From contig JALIRH010000045.1 in the NCBI GenBank assembly GCA_023055505.1, positions 930,001-994,000 on the forward strand: a stretch of DNA of 64,000 bases. Direction: 5' to 3'. Positions within the stretch are counted from its first letter, which is position 1. Each line of letters opens with the position of its first letter. Source of the stretch: Callipepla californica brunnescens. Its lineage: Eukaryota > Chordata > Aves > Galliformes > Odontophoridae. This document shows, piece by piece, positions 55,101 through 64,000 of this stretch. Made by a program: the position numbers and the translations under genes. The notes beneath the pieces were generated by a model, which was not told where the DNA came from, did not search any database, and saw only the letters and a program-made list of their open reading frames with translations.

Positions 55101-58100
55101 AAAATCCTGCCCTTCTCCCTTTCTATGCATGATTCTACCACTGACCTCATGTCTTTGAGGAATCACAAAGACACCAGGCATTTATTCAGATGTCTATCAG
55201 ATTTCGATATTCCCCGTTTAAAGAAATGATGTCTTTTTTTTTTTCTTTTTATGTTGCCCAAGTTGCTCCTGGAATAAGGGACACTGTCTAGATGCAAGGG
55301 GAATTTCAGAGGAAGGAGATATAGCTCAGAAAGTGGTGAGATTAAAGGTGGGACATATCCTCCAGGAGAGAGCAGATAATTCTGGCCTGAAATACACCTG
55401 AAACATGGGCAAGCAGAGAGCAAACCAGCCCCATCTCATGCAGCAGCATCCGATGGAGCTGTACACTGGAGGCCAGACTCAGTCCTGAAGATGCAACTCA
55501 TGCAAAGCATCAGGGAATAGCAGCTACAGCAAGCAGCACCTCTACCCAGAGGTGGGAGCTTGTTGGGCTATTTCAAGTCCCCAGGTGGCTTCAAGGTGGC
55601 TTTAAAAGCCTTCTTCACGGCTGGTGGAGCACCGTGCAAAGTCTACACCCAATCCATGAGAACACTGCATTGTAGGGTGGGCTCTAAGGAGGTTGGGTTT
55701 GATCCAAACTCCCTTTACATAACCAAACCTTCTGCTGGCTGCAGTGCCCGCCCTTCCATGAAGAGCCAGCAGATGAGAAGAGCCCATAGAAATGGTGCTG
55801 ATGGATCAGCTCAGGAAGAAGCAGAGCCTAAAAATGTTACTAAATCCCCGTGCTCTTCAAACCAAAAATGTGCCCAGGAAAATTTTACTGGCAGTGGTGC
55901 CCACGGACTTTCCCAATGGAGTTTTTTCTACGCTGTAGCAACTATTAATAAATAATCAGGAAAGCTGTTTTTCATGGGAAGGATAAGATTGCCAAAAAAG
56001 GCTCAGCCACCCAGAATAGAAATCTGCAGAATGATTGCACGTGTGGAGCTGCTGTACGTGGCCGTCACGCCTGGCCCTGCTCTGCAGAAGACATGCACAT
56101 TGCCTTGCATCACAAACAGACAGTGGGGCCATGTCTTTATGTCTTTTACATCCTTTTTTTTTTTTCCCCTCTTGTTGAAATGTGCTCCAAGCCAGCACAG
56201 GGATAATTTACAGCAAATAATTTACCAAGTGCTTAGAGCTGCCTGTTCTGCTTGGCAGATCCTCTTGCACTTCGGCGTCGCTGCTGTCTGATCTTGCTCA
56301 GCAGCTTTGATGTTCCATTCTTTTCCTGAAATCTCAAATAATCCTCGTTGCTCATCCTGTCTTTTAATCACTGTGAGCCCCATGCAATGGGGCAATGGGG
56401 CAATGCATTGGTGTTGCAACCTCTCTCCTGGTCCTTTCTTCATGGACCTCCTTGAGCTGGCTCATTGAGCTGCTTGAGTAAAGGTTTGCAGCTCTCTTCT
56501 GCTGAGAACTACCACTTGATTCTGGACCCAGGGATGAAGACACTGCCAATGTCCCTGTGAAGGAAGGCTTGGCTTGGTGCTCACTTTATTCTTCCATTAC
56601 TCTTTTGACCCAGTTCAAAATGGAGGAGGATAATGTGGAATGAGGCGATGGTGTGGCACTTCTTCACAACTCCCAGCCCCATCTGCATGGAGTTTCACAA
56701 AGCTGCTCTCCCTGGCTGCTAAAACCTGCCTCACGGTGGGAAATAACTGCTCCTTGAGCAGCATTAATGAAAGAAGCATGATGTTTTTCTGCTTGCTGCC
56801 CTCTAGCCCCCTAAACCCCCTTTGCCTCCAGCAACGTGCAAGCATCTGCCATGTCCTAGGACGAGCTCCCAGGCACAGATATGGGCTGTGCCACACACAT
56901 AGCCCTTCAGCCCTGCTGGTTTGCCTCTCTTCATCCCAGCTCAGCCTCAAACTTGGTCTCCTCTCCTCTACTTGATGGGCAGCACTTGTGCAATGAACTG
57001 AGTTATTTCTGAGAGCCCACTGCAAATTATCTTGGAAGTAGAAGTGGCTCATGAATTTGAAAGCTGCCAGGGGTGACGCACAAACAGACAACGAGCTCTT
57101 ATAACTCATCTTTCCTCCAGAGAGGGGGGGGTCAAACTCACGAGTTTCTATTGCATCTTAAAAAATAATAGTACAGCAATGATTCCTGGCTTTCTTGTTC
57201 CATCCAGGTGCAGCACATCTGTGTGTGCCATGTCTACTTACAGAGCTCAGTGGGGTTGAGAGTTAGAGCTAGAGGAGAGAGCAAGAGGCTGCTTGTTGGG
57301 TTTAGAGCATCCTCCAGTGGGGATCCCCTCCTGGGGATGTCCCTTGGGGCTTTTGAAGTGGTAGGACCATGGTAGAATCTCCAGTGAGTGGATCCTGTCT
57401 CTCTCCAGCTCCTTGCTGTGCAGGTGGGTGGGAGAAGAAGATCTGCGTGCGAATCTCAGTTTTCTTTGCACGTTTCCAGGCTTCCTCCTGAGAGTTCGAA
57501 GCTGTGAAACGAATGTCACCTTCCTTGCTTGGGAGGTGGGAGGAACAGGAGGAACCCGGTATGGAGGGGTATGTAAGAAGAAAAATCTGGTGACTGTTAA
57601 AGGCAATCTTGTGTTTTCAGGGAAGCTTGCTGCTGGAGTTCACAGCAGTGGTGAGCATGGAAGTATGCCCAAGTGTTGATCAGCTGGGGAGAAATATTGG
57701 CTTGGCATGACTGCGAGTAGTGGACATTGTGAAGCATCTTCCTCATGTAAGGCATCATTGAGGTGGGTTGGGACAAGGGAGCAGGCAGGTCAGACCCCAC
57801 TTGGCAGAACAGCACCCAAAGCAAATCCTGGGGAGGGCACTGGATTTCTTCTGAGAGCTCTCCCATGGAAGTTTCTGAACACTCATGGGATGATTCCTTT
57901 TGGAATTCCTCTCCTGTCACTTGTTTTGGGACTCCAAGGTCTGTGTAAAGAAACACTGGGGAGTCAGGAGAGGGGATATGGGGGAGAGAATCAGGATGTC
58001 ATGGAGAGCATCAGGAGGTGATTTACAGACCAGGAGGTGGTTGACAGAATCAGGATGTGGGTGAGAACATCAGGAGATTGATGAAAGCATCAGGGTGAAG

Positions 58101-59872
58101 GTGAGAGCATCAATCATGTCCCATCATGCAGCAGATGGACTCCACTCTGCAGAGTGGAGATCCAGGACAAATAGTTGTCCCCAGCCACTTGACTCCACTT
58201 ACTGGGCAGGGATGGTGATTTTGGTCCTAGATAGTAATGATTGGTGCCACTGGGAGAGCTAATGGTGGATTTTTCACATGGAGCACAACCAGCAGGCCAT
58301 GAACCTACAATCTGCTGAGGAGAACCTACAGGAACGAAAGAGCTCTTGAATTTCCCAACGCCATCAGTGAATGGCAGAATGGGCACTGTCCCAGGAGAAA
58401 AGCGGGTAAGAATAGGAAAAATTAAAGGGAAGAGAAAGGAAGAGGATGGGAAAAGCAAAGAGAGGGCAAAGAATACTTCCAGCATGATGCCAACACCCAG
58501 TCCGAGATTTAAAACAGGACTGAAGTTAATTTTCCCTTTAGCAGCACCCAAGCCCTGTGGGTCCTGAGTCACCTCCTGAAGGCAGCTCCTGCTGGAAGCT
58601 TCACAGGAGGGGTGAATTCCTGTTTTATAACTTGGATTGAGAGCTGTGGGTGGATGGGCATCACTCACAAACCCCCAGGGGTTCCTGAAGCAATGCCAGG
58701 CTCAGGTCAAGCCAGCACCCTGTGATGCCATCCTACCTGCTGCCATTGAGATGCCACTGAGCACAGCATCACCTAAAAGCCAAGCTCTTTATTAGTGCTT
58801 AATAATACTGCAGAGAGCAGGCAGTTACATCCTCAGCCACCCTGGGACATGGCAGAACGTTCTCTTTCTTCCAATATGAATTTGGCTTTGCAGCTGATAG
58901 ATAAGACCATCAGAGTCAACACGATGCGCATTGCCTTTAATCAATTGACATGCTAGATCCTTGACAGAAAAACACTTTGTACCCAGTGGTAATTATTTGT
59001 TCCCTGCCTGTCTTGGAGATCACAGCGTCTTTAGTGTGATAAGCAGATGAAATGCAGGAGTTTTTTTTTTTTTTTTTTATGAACTATCCCTCAGTGGCTG
59101 AAAGTCAAAGCCATCAAACAGTGAAACAACCGTAAGTGGAGGAGTGACACTGCTGCAAAAACCTGGCCAATATCTGGTGTGAATGCCCTGAACGTGAAAA
59201 GGGTTTGTGGGTGGGAGAACTGGGTACCAGTCCCGCTTGCCAGGGAGCTGGGGTGACACCAGCAAGGTGTGGGGGCCTTCACTTCTAAGTGAGAACACTT
59301 TATTGCTGTTTGCATGGTCCTCTCCATCAGCCAGCCCTAAGTGCTGCAGGGATGAGGCAGTGCTCTGGGAATGCAGTGCTAGGAAAGGACTGAAAGACTT
59401 GGAGGGGCTGAGGGAGCACCCTCGCTCCCTGGCAAGCTCTTATTTGATTGCATTTAGCTTCCCCTTTGCCATGACCTCCTGTTGTGGCTTTGTCTGCCAA
59501 ATTAAAGAACCTTTTATTAGAAATCTCACCACAGTGGAATTTACGGAGCGAGGGAGCCACCTCTTCACCTTCCCTCTGTTAAACGAAATGTCTTGAACTT
59601 TTGCCTCCTGGCAGGCAGCTTGCCAAGGCTCAGCCCTCCCCTGCAGCTCTTGGACCAAGGCTTTGCAATTCACCATTCTCCCTCTGAGCTGCTGCCCAAT
59701 CAAGGCTTGTCATGTGGAACTGTTGCAGGAACCTGGCTCAGAAAGAAGCTCTTCCATCTGGGATATCTTGGCTTTGCCTTTGGGGTCCGGATCCTATACT
59801 GTTCCCGCTTCTCCTGTGGACTCCAAACCATAGCAGGAGATGCCCCTGAGCTTTCAAGTGGAGAGATACAGA
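55101..59872. other. Intergenic with one minisatellite; no gene seen
   Basis: A candidate conserved AT-leaning element lies at 58900-59050 (TTTAATCAATTGACATG, GGTAATTATTTG). A poly-T run lies at 59061-59079. Open frames here lack splice context and domains. Confidence 0.5.
57980..58108. repeat. Minisatellite, ~20-bp unit
   Basis: Units of the type GAGAGCATCAGGATGTGGGT repeat about six times with drift. Confidence 0.8.
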
Positions 59873-60035
59873 AGGGCCACCATGGATATAAGATCAACGC
59901 GGATATAAGGCTTCCATGGAAGTAATGTCACCATGGTTGGAAGGCCACCATGGATATAAGGCCACCACAGATGTAAAGCCACCATGATCCTAAGGCTACC
60001 ACGGATGTAAGGCCACCATGGATGAAAGACCACTA
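59873..60035. repeat. 17-bp minisatellite containing GCCACCATGG
   Basis: The unit AGGCCACCATGGATRTA repeats about nine to ten times. The minus-strand open frame shows a matching periodic peptide (PWWPYI) and is an artefact. Confidence 0.88.
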
Positions 60036-61494
60036 CAATCAACCCTCTTCCCAGCCATTAACAAGTGTAAGGGACAGAAAGACCAGTCTGTACAAGGAGA
60101 CCAGACCAGACAGGGCTATACTGGCAGCTTCAATCCTAAGCATGTACAAGGGCCTGGAAATACTGCAACGAGTCACAGATCCCCTCTGCTGGCCTGGAAG
60201 GGGCCACGGGGGAGTGGGGTTTTGCAACAGGAGATGGAGCTTGGCATCTCCACAGCTTGACAGTTGCCCTGTTGTTGAGCACTTGTTAGGAGCTAATGGC
60301 TGCTGGGCATCCCATGGATAATGACTGTGTGGCCTGAATCTAAGTCTCAGGAGATAATAAATTTGGTAAAACCAAAGTAGATGACTTTGAGGTCTTTTTT
60401 CAACCCAGGCCATTCTATGATTCTTGTCAGCAAACCCCTCTGAGGCTGTGCTCTTTGGGAGCCATCAGCTGCTGTTCCAGGCCAGCCCCCACAAGTGGCT
60501 TTCCTTTCTAGTGTGTATCAGCAGAACTCTTCACAGCACCTCTGGGCACCACTGTGGTCTCCAACCTCATCAAGCTCCAGCAATGACCTCTAATGGCTCT
60601 TTACCAAAAGCTCTTAAAAGAGATTAATTTGCCAAGTGGGCATATTTATATCCATCCGAACGACTACAGGAGTCACAGATGCCCTTAACCCTTTGGAGGC
60701 AATATCCTCTGAAGGCTTGCCTGGCAGGCTGGAGGAGATTGAATTGAAATCTCCTGGTTTGCAAGAATTTTGCCTGGCCCTTTGCTTGGTGATGTTTTTT
60801 TCAGGGGTGCTCAATCTCACAAGCTGGATATTTTGTTGGGAGCCTTATTTTTGTGTAAGGGAGCAAAATATTGAGGGGACTGGAGCCTACCTTTAGCTGT
60901 AGGGCAAGGGAAGGTGGAGCAAAACGCAGCCCAGTAGTGTGTGAGATGTGTTATAAGGATCCTTGGTGCCATGACTTGGGGTTACTTGAAGGAGTAGTGG
61001 CTGGTGAGCAGGGCAAGGGGCTGAGCTGCAATCCCGTCCATGTTCTCACTCAAGAAAGTCTCCCCTTATCATGCAACCAGCCAAAACCACACCAAAATCA
61101 GGGAGAGGAGTCAAAATGGTGCCAAGTGTACTGGGGTGTGATGGGAGAATGTGGTTCAGGGTTTGGAGAGACAGAACCTGACTTTCCTGAGTCACTGCTC
61201 TGAGGTCAGTGCCACCATGGGGGTTGGGTGGGCACCAGCTGTCTTCAAACCCTGCTAGGTGTACACTCATCATAGCAGATTTTAGAGACAACACGGAGGG
61301 TTTTGTATCTCCTGTGGCCTTGCAACAGCAATCACCATCAGCCAGGAGAGCTTCCCAGCCCAGCTCTTCATGTTGGTTCCACACAGCCAGGACAGACGAT
61401 GGGGCTGGTTGAAGGGGACAACACACTTATCCCCAGGACAGACCCACCTTGAGCACCCTTGGCTGGTTTCTTGCTTGCTTGTGAGGTGGTTGGA
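60036..61494. other. Intergenic, short CR1 end only
   Basis: A CR1 3' end lies at 60375-60424. Otherwise the sequence is unique with no gene. Confidence 0.5.
60375..60424 (+). mobile_element. CR1 terminal fragment
   Basis: GATGACTTTGAGGTC, TTTTCAACCCAGGCC and ATTCTATGATTCT form a CR1 tail. Only the last ~50 bp is clear. Confidence 0.75.
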
Positions 61495-61701
61495 TATTAG
61501 CAGCAATTTCTTCTCTCAAAAAGCGGCGATGCATTGGCACAGGCTGCCCAGGGGCTGGAGGAGTCACTGTCCCTGAAGCTGTTACAGAACTGTGGAGATG
61601 TGGCAGCTGGGGACATGGTCTGTGGGCACGGTGGGATTAATGGGGTTGGATGTGGGGATCTGAGAATTCTTTTCCATCCTTCTTGATTCTTTGATTCTAC
61701 A
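61495..61701 (+). mobile_element. CR1 3' fragment
   Basis: ATTGGCACAGGCTGCCCAGG, GGGGTTGGATGTGGGGATCT and TTGATTCTTTGATTCT follow CR1 order, degraded. Confidence 0.82.
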
Positions 61702-62094
61702 GTGGCTCTGCCTTTTTTCCAGAGCAAAGTGATGCTGTCAATCCCACAGCCAGCTGCAGACCCAACCAACCACACCTCCAGGCTACAAAACCACCATGGT
61801 GAGGAGCTTCCCAAGATTCGCTCTCTCTCTTTTTTGAGGGGAGCACTACGCCATTTTGACTCGGTTCCCTTTCACCTCTTGGTCACTGATTCATGAGACT
61901 CCAAGAGATGTGCAGATGGGGATGTAGTGGGGGACAAGAGGCAGAGCACAGTACTGTGCCCACCATGCACTAGGATGGAAGAAGAAGGACTGAGGGAGTG
62001 GGGGTGGGCTCATCCTAGCACCTGCCCCTCTCCCAGGCTGTGCTGGGGGCTCCAGCTCGGGGGTGGGGGCAAGGCAGAAATGACACAGCCCGGC

Positions 62095-63064
62095 CATTTC
62101 CACAAGACCAGCTTTAATATCAGTCATGAGAACGAGGAGAAAAGCACAGAATCCATTAACGGGAAAAAGAATAGTAATAATAAAAAAAAATGAAACACAA
62201 AACAAAAATAATAATAGAAAAAAAAGAAAAAAACAAAAAACTTCAGAAACCCACCGCCCTGTGCCCACCTCCCCCCACGGACTGTCCAGGCACTGCAGAT
62301 GGAGGAGCACGACACAGCAGCCGGGTGGGGACGATCCACCGAGAGCCACCAGGTCCGGCCCCTCCGCAGGGATGCTCACCTGGGGGTGTTGGGCAGCGCT
62401 GAGGTGGCCCGGCCTCGGGGACCTGGCTTAGTTTAAGATTCATCACAGACTGACACGAAGGACAAGAACGTAAGAAGAATCCGAGAGCTGCGACTTTTTG
62501 TTTCTTTATTCTAATTCAGCCTACGACGTTAGTAATGGTGATTTCAGGGGATGGCTGGGCCCGCGAGTTCCTTCTTGTAGTGAAAATCAGAGACTGTAAA
62601 GAGGAACAGAGCTTATAAAGACAGCTAGGGACATATTGCCGTAAAAAGAAGTGGCATGCAAGTGCTTTGTACATTTGGCAGTATGTGAGGTGGCGGGGCT
62701 TCTCTGTGTTTGTGGTGCTGGTCTCTGTGTTTTGTACAGTTCATAAAGGAGCTGCTGCCTTCACAGCTTGGAGACAACCCCCCCAGAGGAAAGGACAACA
62801 CAAGTCAAGTCCAAGGCGCCTCTCGATTGGTTTTGGCAGAGTATATATATAATATATATATATATATTTATTATTATTATTTTTTGAATGCATAGCGATT
62901 TTCTTCCTTTTTTTTCTAAATTTTTATTTTTTAATGTATTTTTTATTTTCTATTTTTATTTTTATTTTTATTTTTTGCCCCCGTTGCAAACCTGAGCTCG
63001 GTCCCTGCTTTCCCGTGCAGTTTCCCTTCCTTAGGTGTTGGCACTGTGGAGCGGTCGGGCGGTG
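62095..63064 (-). other. 3' UTR of the unidentified gene, with several poly(A) signals
   Basis: In transcript sense an A-rich stretch (62885-62985) just after the stop holds several AATAAA hexamers in AAAAATAAAAAT runs. A TA repeat (62845-62871), another AATAAA near 62503 and a U-rich tract (62165-62245) precede the distal ATTAAA at 62113-62118. Confidence 0.6.
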
Positions 63065-63372
63065 TCAGCAGGCGATCTCCTCCAGCGTTCCCAGGGTGGC
63101 CTGCAGTGGCACGTTCACAGTGTGGCTGATGGTTTCCGAATGGTTTGGCATGGGGTCACAAGTGCTCTGCGATGGAGAAACGGGACGGGGTTACCCCGGG
63201 GCTGCTCGCCACCCCCTGCCTCTCCTCGTTGGCACCGCTAATTTCCTTTTCTATGGCAGCACGTTCAATCCTTGGGGTATAACGCAGTGATGGGGCTCCT
63301 TACCACGTTTTCATCATGGCTCCCTTCCTCTTCCTCCTTCCCAAGTAGGTCTAATAATTTCTCCTTGATCAG
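62095..63372 (-). CDS. 3' end of an unidentified protein-coding gene: last two coding exons and 3' UTR
   Basis: On the minus strand, exon 63372-63304 (23 codons) is bounded by CTCTTTTGCAG and GTAAGG. Exon 63166-63065 (33 codons plus TGA) is preceded by TTTCTCCATCGCAG. Both are phase 0. The joined C-terminus reads LIKEKLLDLLGKEEEEGSHD then ENVSTCDPMPNHSETISHTV and NVPLQATLGTLEEIAC. It is hydrophilic and acidic first, then Ser/Thr/Asn-rich, with no transmembrane segment or motif I recognise. The 3' UTR runs from 63064 to about 62095, where ATTAAA (62113-62118) lies just before the likely cleavage site. Earlier exons must lie beyond the window, since no donor is seen between 63373 and 64000. Same orientation as SMARCD2. 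I cannot name the gene. Confidence 0.72.
62845..62871. repeat. (TA)n microsatellite in the 3' UTR
   Basis: About 13 TA units with one AA interruption, next to a TTATTATTATT run. Confidence 0.92.
63065..63166 (-). CDS. Last coding exon of the unidentified gene
   Basis: 102 nt including TGA. The peptide runs from STCDPMPNHSETISHTV to LGTLEEIAC. The long 3' UTR follows directly. Confidence 0.72.
   Translation of the reverse strand, partial: STCDPMPNHSETISHTVNVPLQATLGTLEEIAC
63304..63372 (-). CDS. Penultimate coding exon of the unidentified gene
   Basis: 69 nt, phase 0 at both ends, encoding LIKEKLLDLLGKEEEEGSHD and ENV. Both splice sites are strong. Confidence 0.72.
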
Positions 63373-63397
63373 CTGCAAAAGAGGGAGGGTTGGTTAA

Positions 63398-63425
63398 TCA
63401 TAGAATTCTGTGATTCTATGATTGT
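63398..63425. repeat. Inverted pair of CR1 terminal octamers
   Basis: TCATAGAATTCTGTGATTCT then ATGATT joins reverse and forward CR1 terminal repeats head to head. Confidence 0.65.
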
Positions 63426-63473
63426 AAGCTGGGCAGGAGGCGGTTGAGCACATTGCCTTCTGACATCTGCAAG

Positions 63474-63595
63474 ACATGGAATCACAGCGTCACCAAGGCT
63501 GGAAAAGACCTCCAAGACCATCCAGTCCAACCGTCCACCTACCACCAATACTTCTCCACCAAACCATGTCCCTCAGTACAACATCTAAACCACCT
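63474..63595 (-). mobile_element. CR1 3' fragment
   Basis: GGAATCACAGCGTCACCAAG, GAAAAGACCTCCAAGACCAT, CCAGTCCAACC and CATGTCCCTCAGTACAACAT are reversed CR1 landmarks. Confidence 0.9.
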
Positions 63596-64000
63596 CCAGA
63601 TCTGGAAGGGCACTGGGCTTGGAGGACCCAGACTCAATGGGAAGGAAGGAGAAAATCTTCCAGTGAAAACCGCCTCGTGTCAAACCTGAATTTTTCACAA
63701 GAACAAAAAAATAAAAATGAAAGAACCCTCAATTTAAAGATATCTGTTTGGGAGTTTATTGAAAACATCAGCTACGCAAACACAGCTTCCCCTTGCAGCC
63801 ACGGCTCCTTGGCAGCTGCTGCTGAAAAGCAGATTTGATTTTCGAGGAGAATCCCACAAAGGTTGAGAAGTGAGGGTATATTTTTTCTTCTTCTGAAAAC
63901 CTTTCACTGGGAAGAAAGATAAAAAAGAATAAACCAAAAGAAGCAAGCTAAAAATGTGAGCAATTGGGTCAGTTCCTAAGGAAGCATGGCTGATGCTGGC

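Larger units (their letters stand above)
63373..64000 (-). other. Intron of the unidentified gene
   Basis: The sequence upstream of the 63372 acceptor holds CR1 fragments and no further exon or donor. Confidence 0.6.

Noticed and set aside
59854..60042. Periodic Trp-rich minus-strand peptide
   Set aside because: It is an artefact of the 17-bp repeat.
12481..62094. Growth hormone, CD79B or SCN4A coding exons expected from mammalian synteny
   Set aside because: I looked for their recognisable peptide blocks in the translations and found none.
1..64000. CRISPR arrays, tRNA or rRNA genes, operons or phage-type modules
   Set aside because: The tandem repeats lack regular unique spacers, no tRNA or rRNA signatures were seen, and the gene structure is eukaryotic.

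Overview
The window is vertebrate nuclear DNA, almost certainly avian and probably galliform (chicken-like). It shows GT-AG introns, a GC-rich promoter island, and about twenty fragments of the bird-typical non-LTR retrotransposon CR1, many ending in the ATTCTRTG-type tail. No mammalian-type SINE or L1 was seen. The species call and the likely match to the chicken microchromosome carrying the 17q23 homologue are inference.

Left end (1-12.5 kb, minus strand): one complete, confidently identified gene, SMARCD2 (BAF60B), a subunit of SWI/SNF (BAF) chromatin remodelling complexes. All 13 coding exons were placed by splice sites and reading frame. They join to 1,512 nt, or 503 residues plus stop, with no frame break. 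The start at 12312 lies in a CpG island and follows an in-frame stop 19 codons upstream. Intron 1 (6.3 kb) holds a 113-bp-period minisatellite, long G runs and an exon-like segment with a 22-bp internal duplication.

12.4-14.7 kb: directly upstream of SMARCD2 is a tandem array rich in CCACGCCC (KLF/Sp-type) boxes. A TG/CA-rich alternating array follows, and a ~1 kb CR1 copy with a broken reverse transcriptase frame sits inside it.

14.7-62.1 kb: about 47 kb with no gene I can support. It holds CR1 fragments in both orientations, several minisatellites, a 0.5 kb polypyrimidine tract, and AT-rich, motif-dense islands that look like candidate conserved regulatory DNA. One exon-like segment at 26.2 kb is only a candidate. 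Long open frames here are chance or repeat-driven.

Right end (62.1-63.4 kb, minus strand): the last two coding exons and a ~1 kb 3' UTR of a second gene whose body lies beyond the window. I do not recognise the protein. SMARCD2 and this gene are transcribed in the same direction, so the 47 kb gap is upstream of SMARCD2 and downstream of the second gene.

No tRNA, rRNA, CRISPR array, operon or prokaryote-type system was seen.
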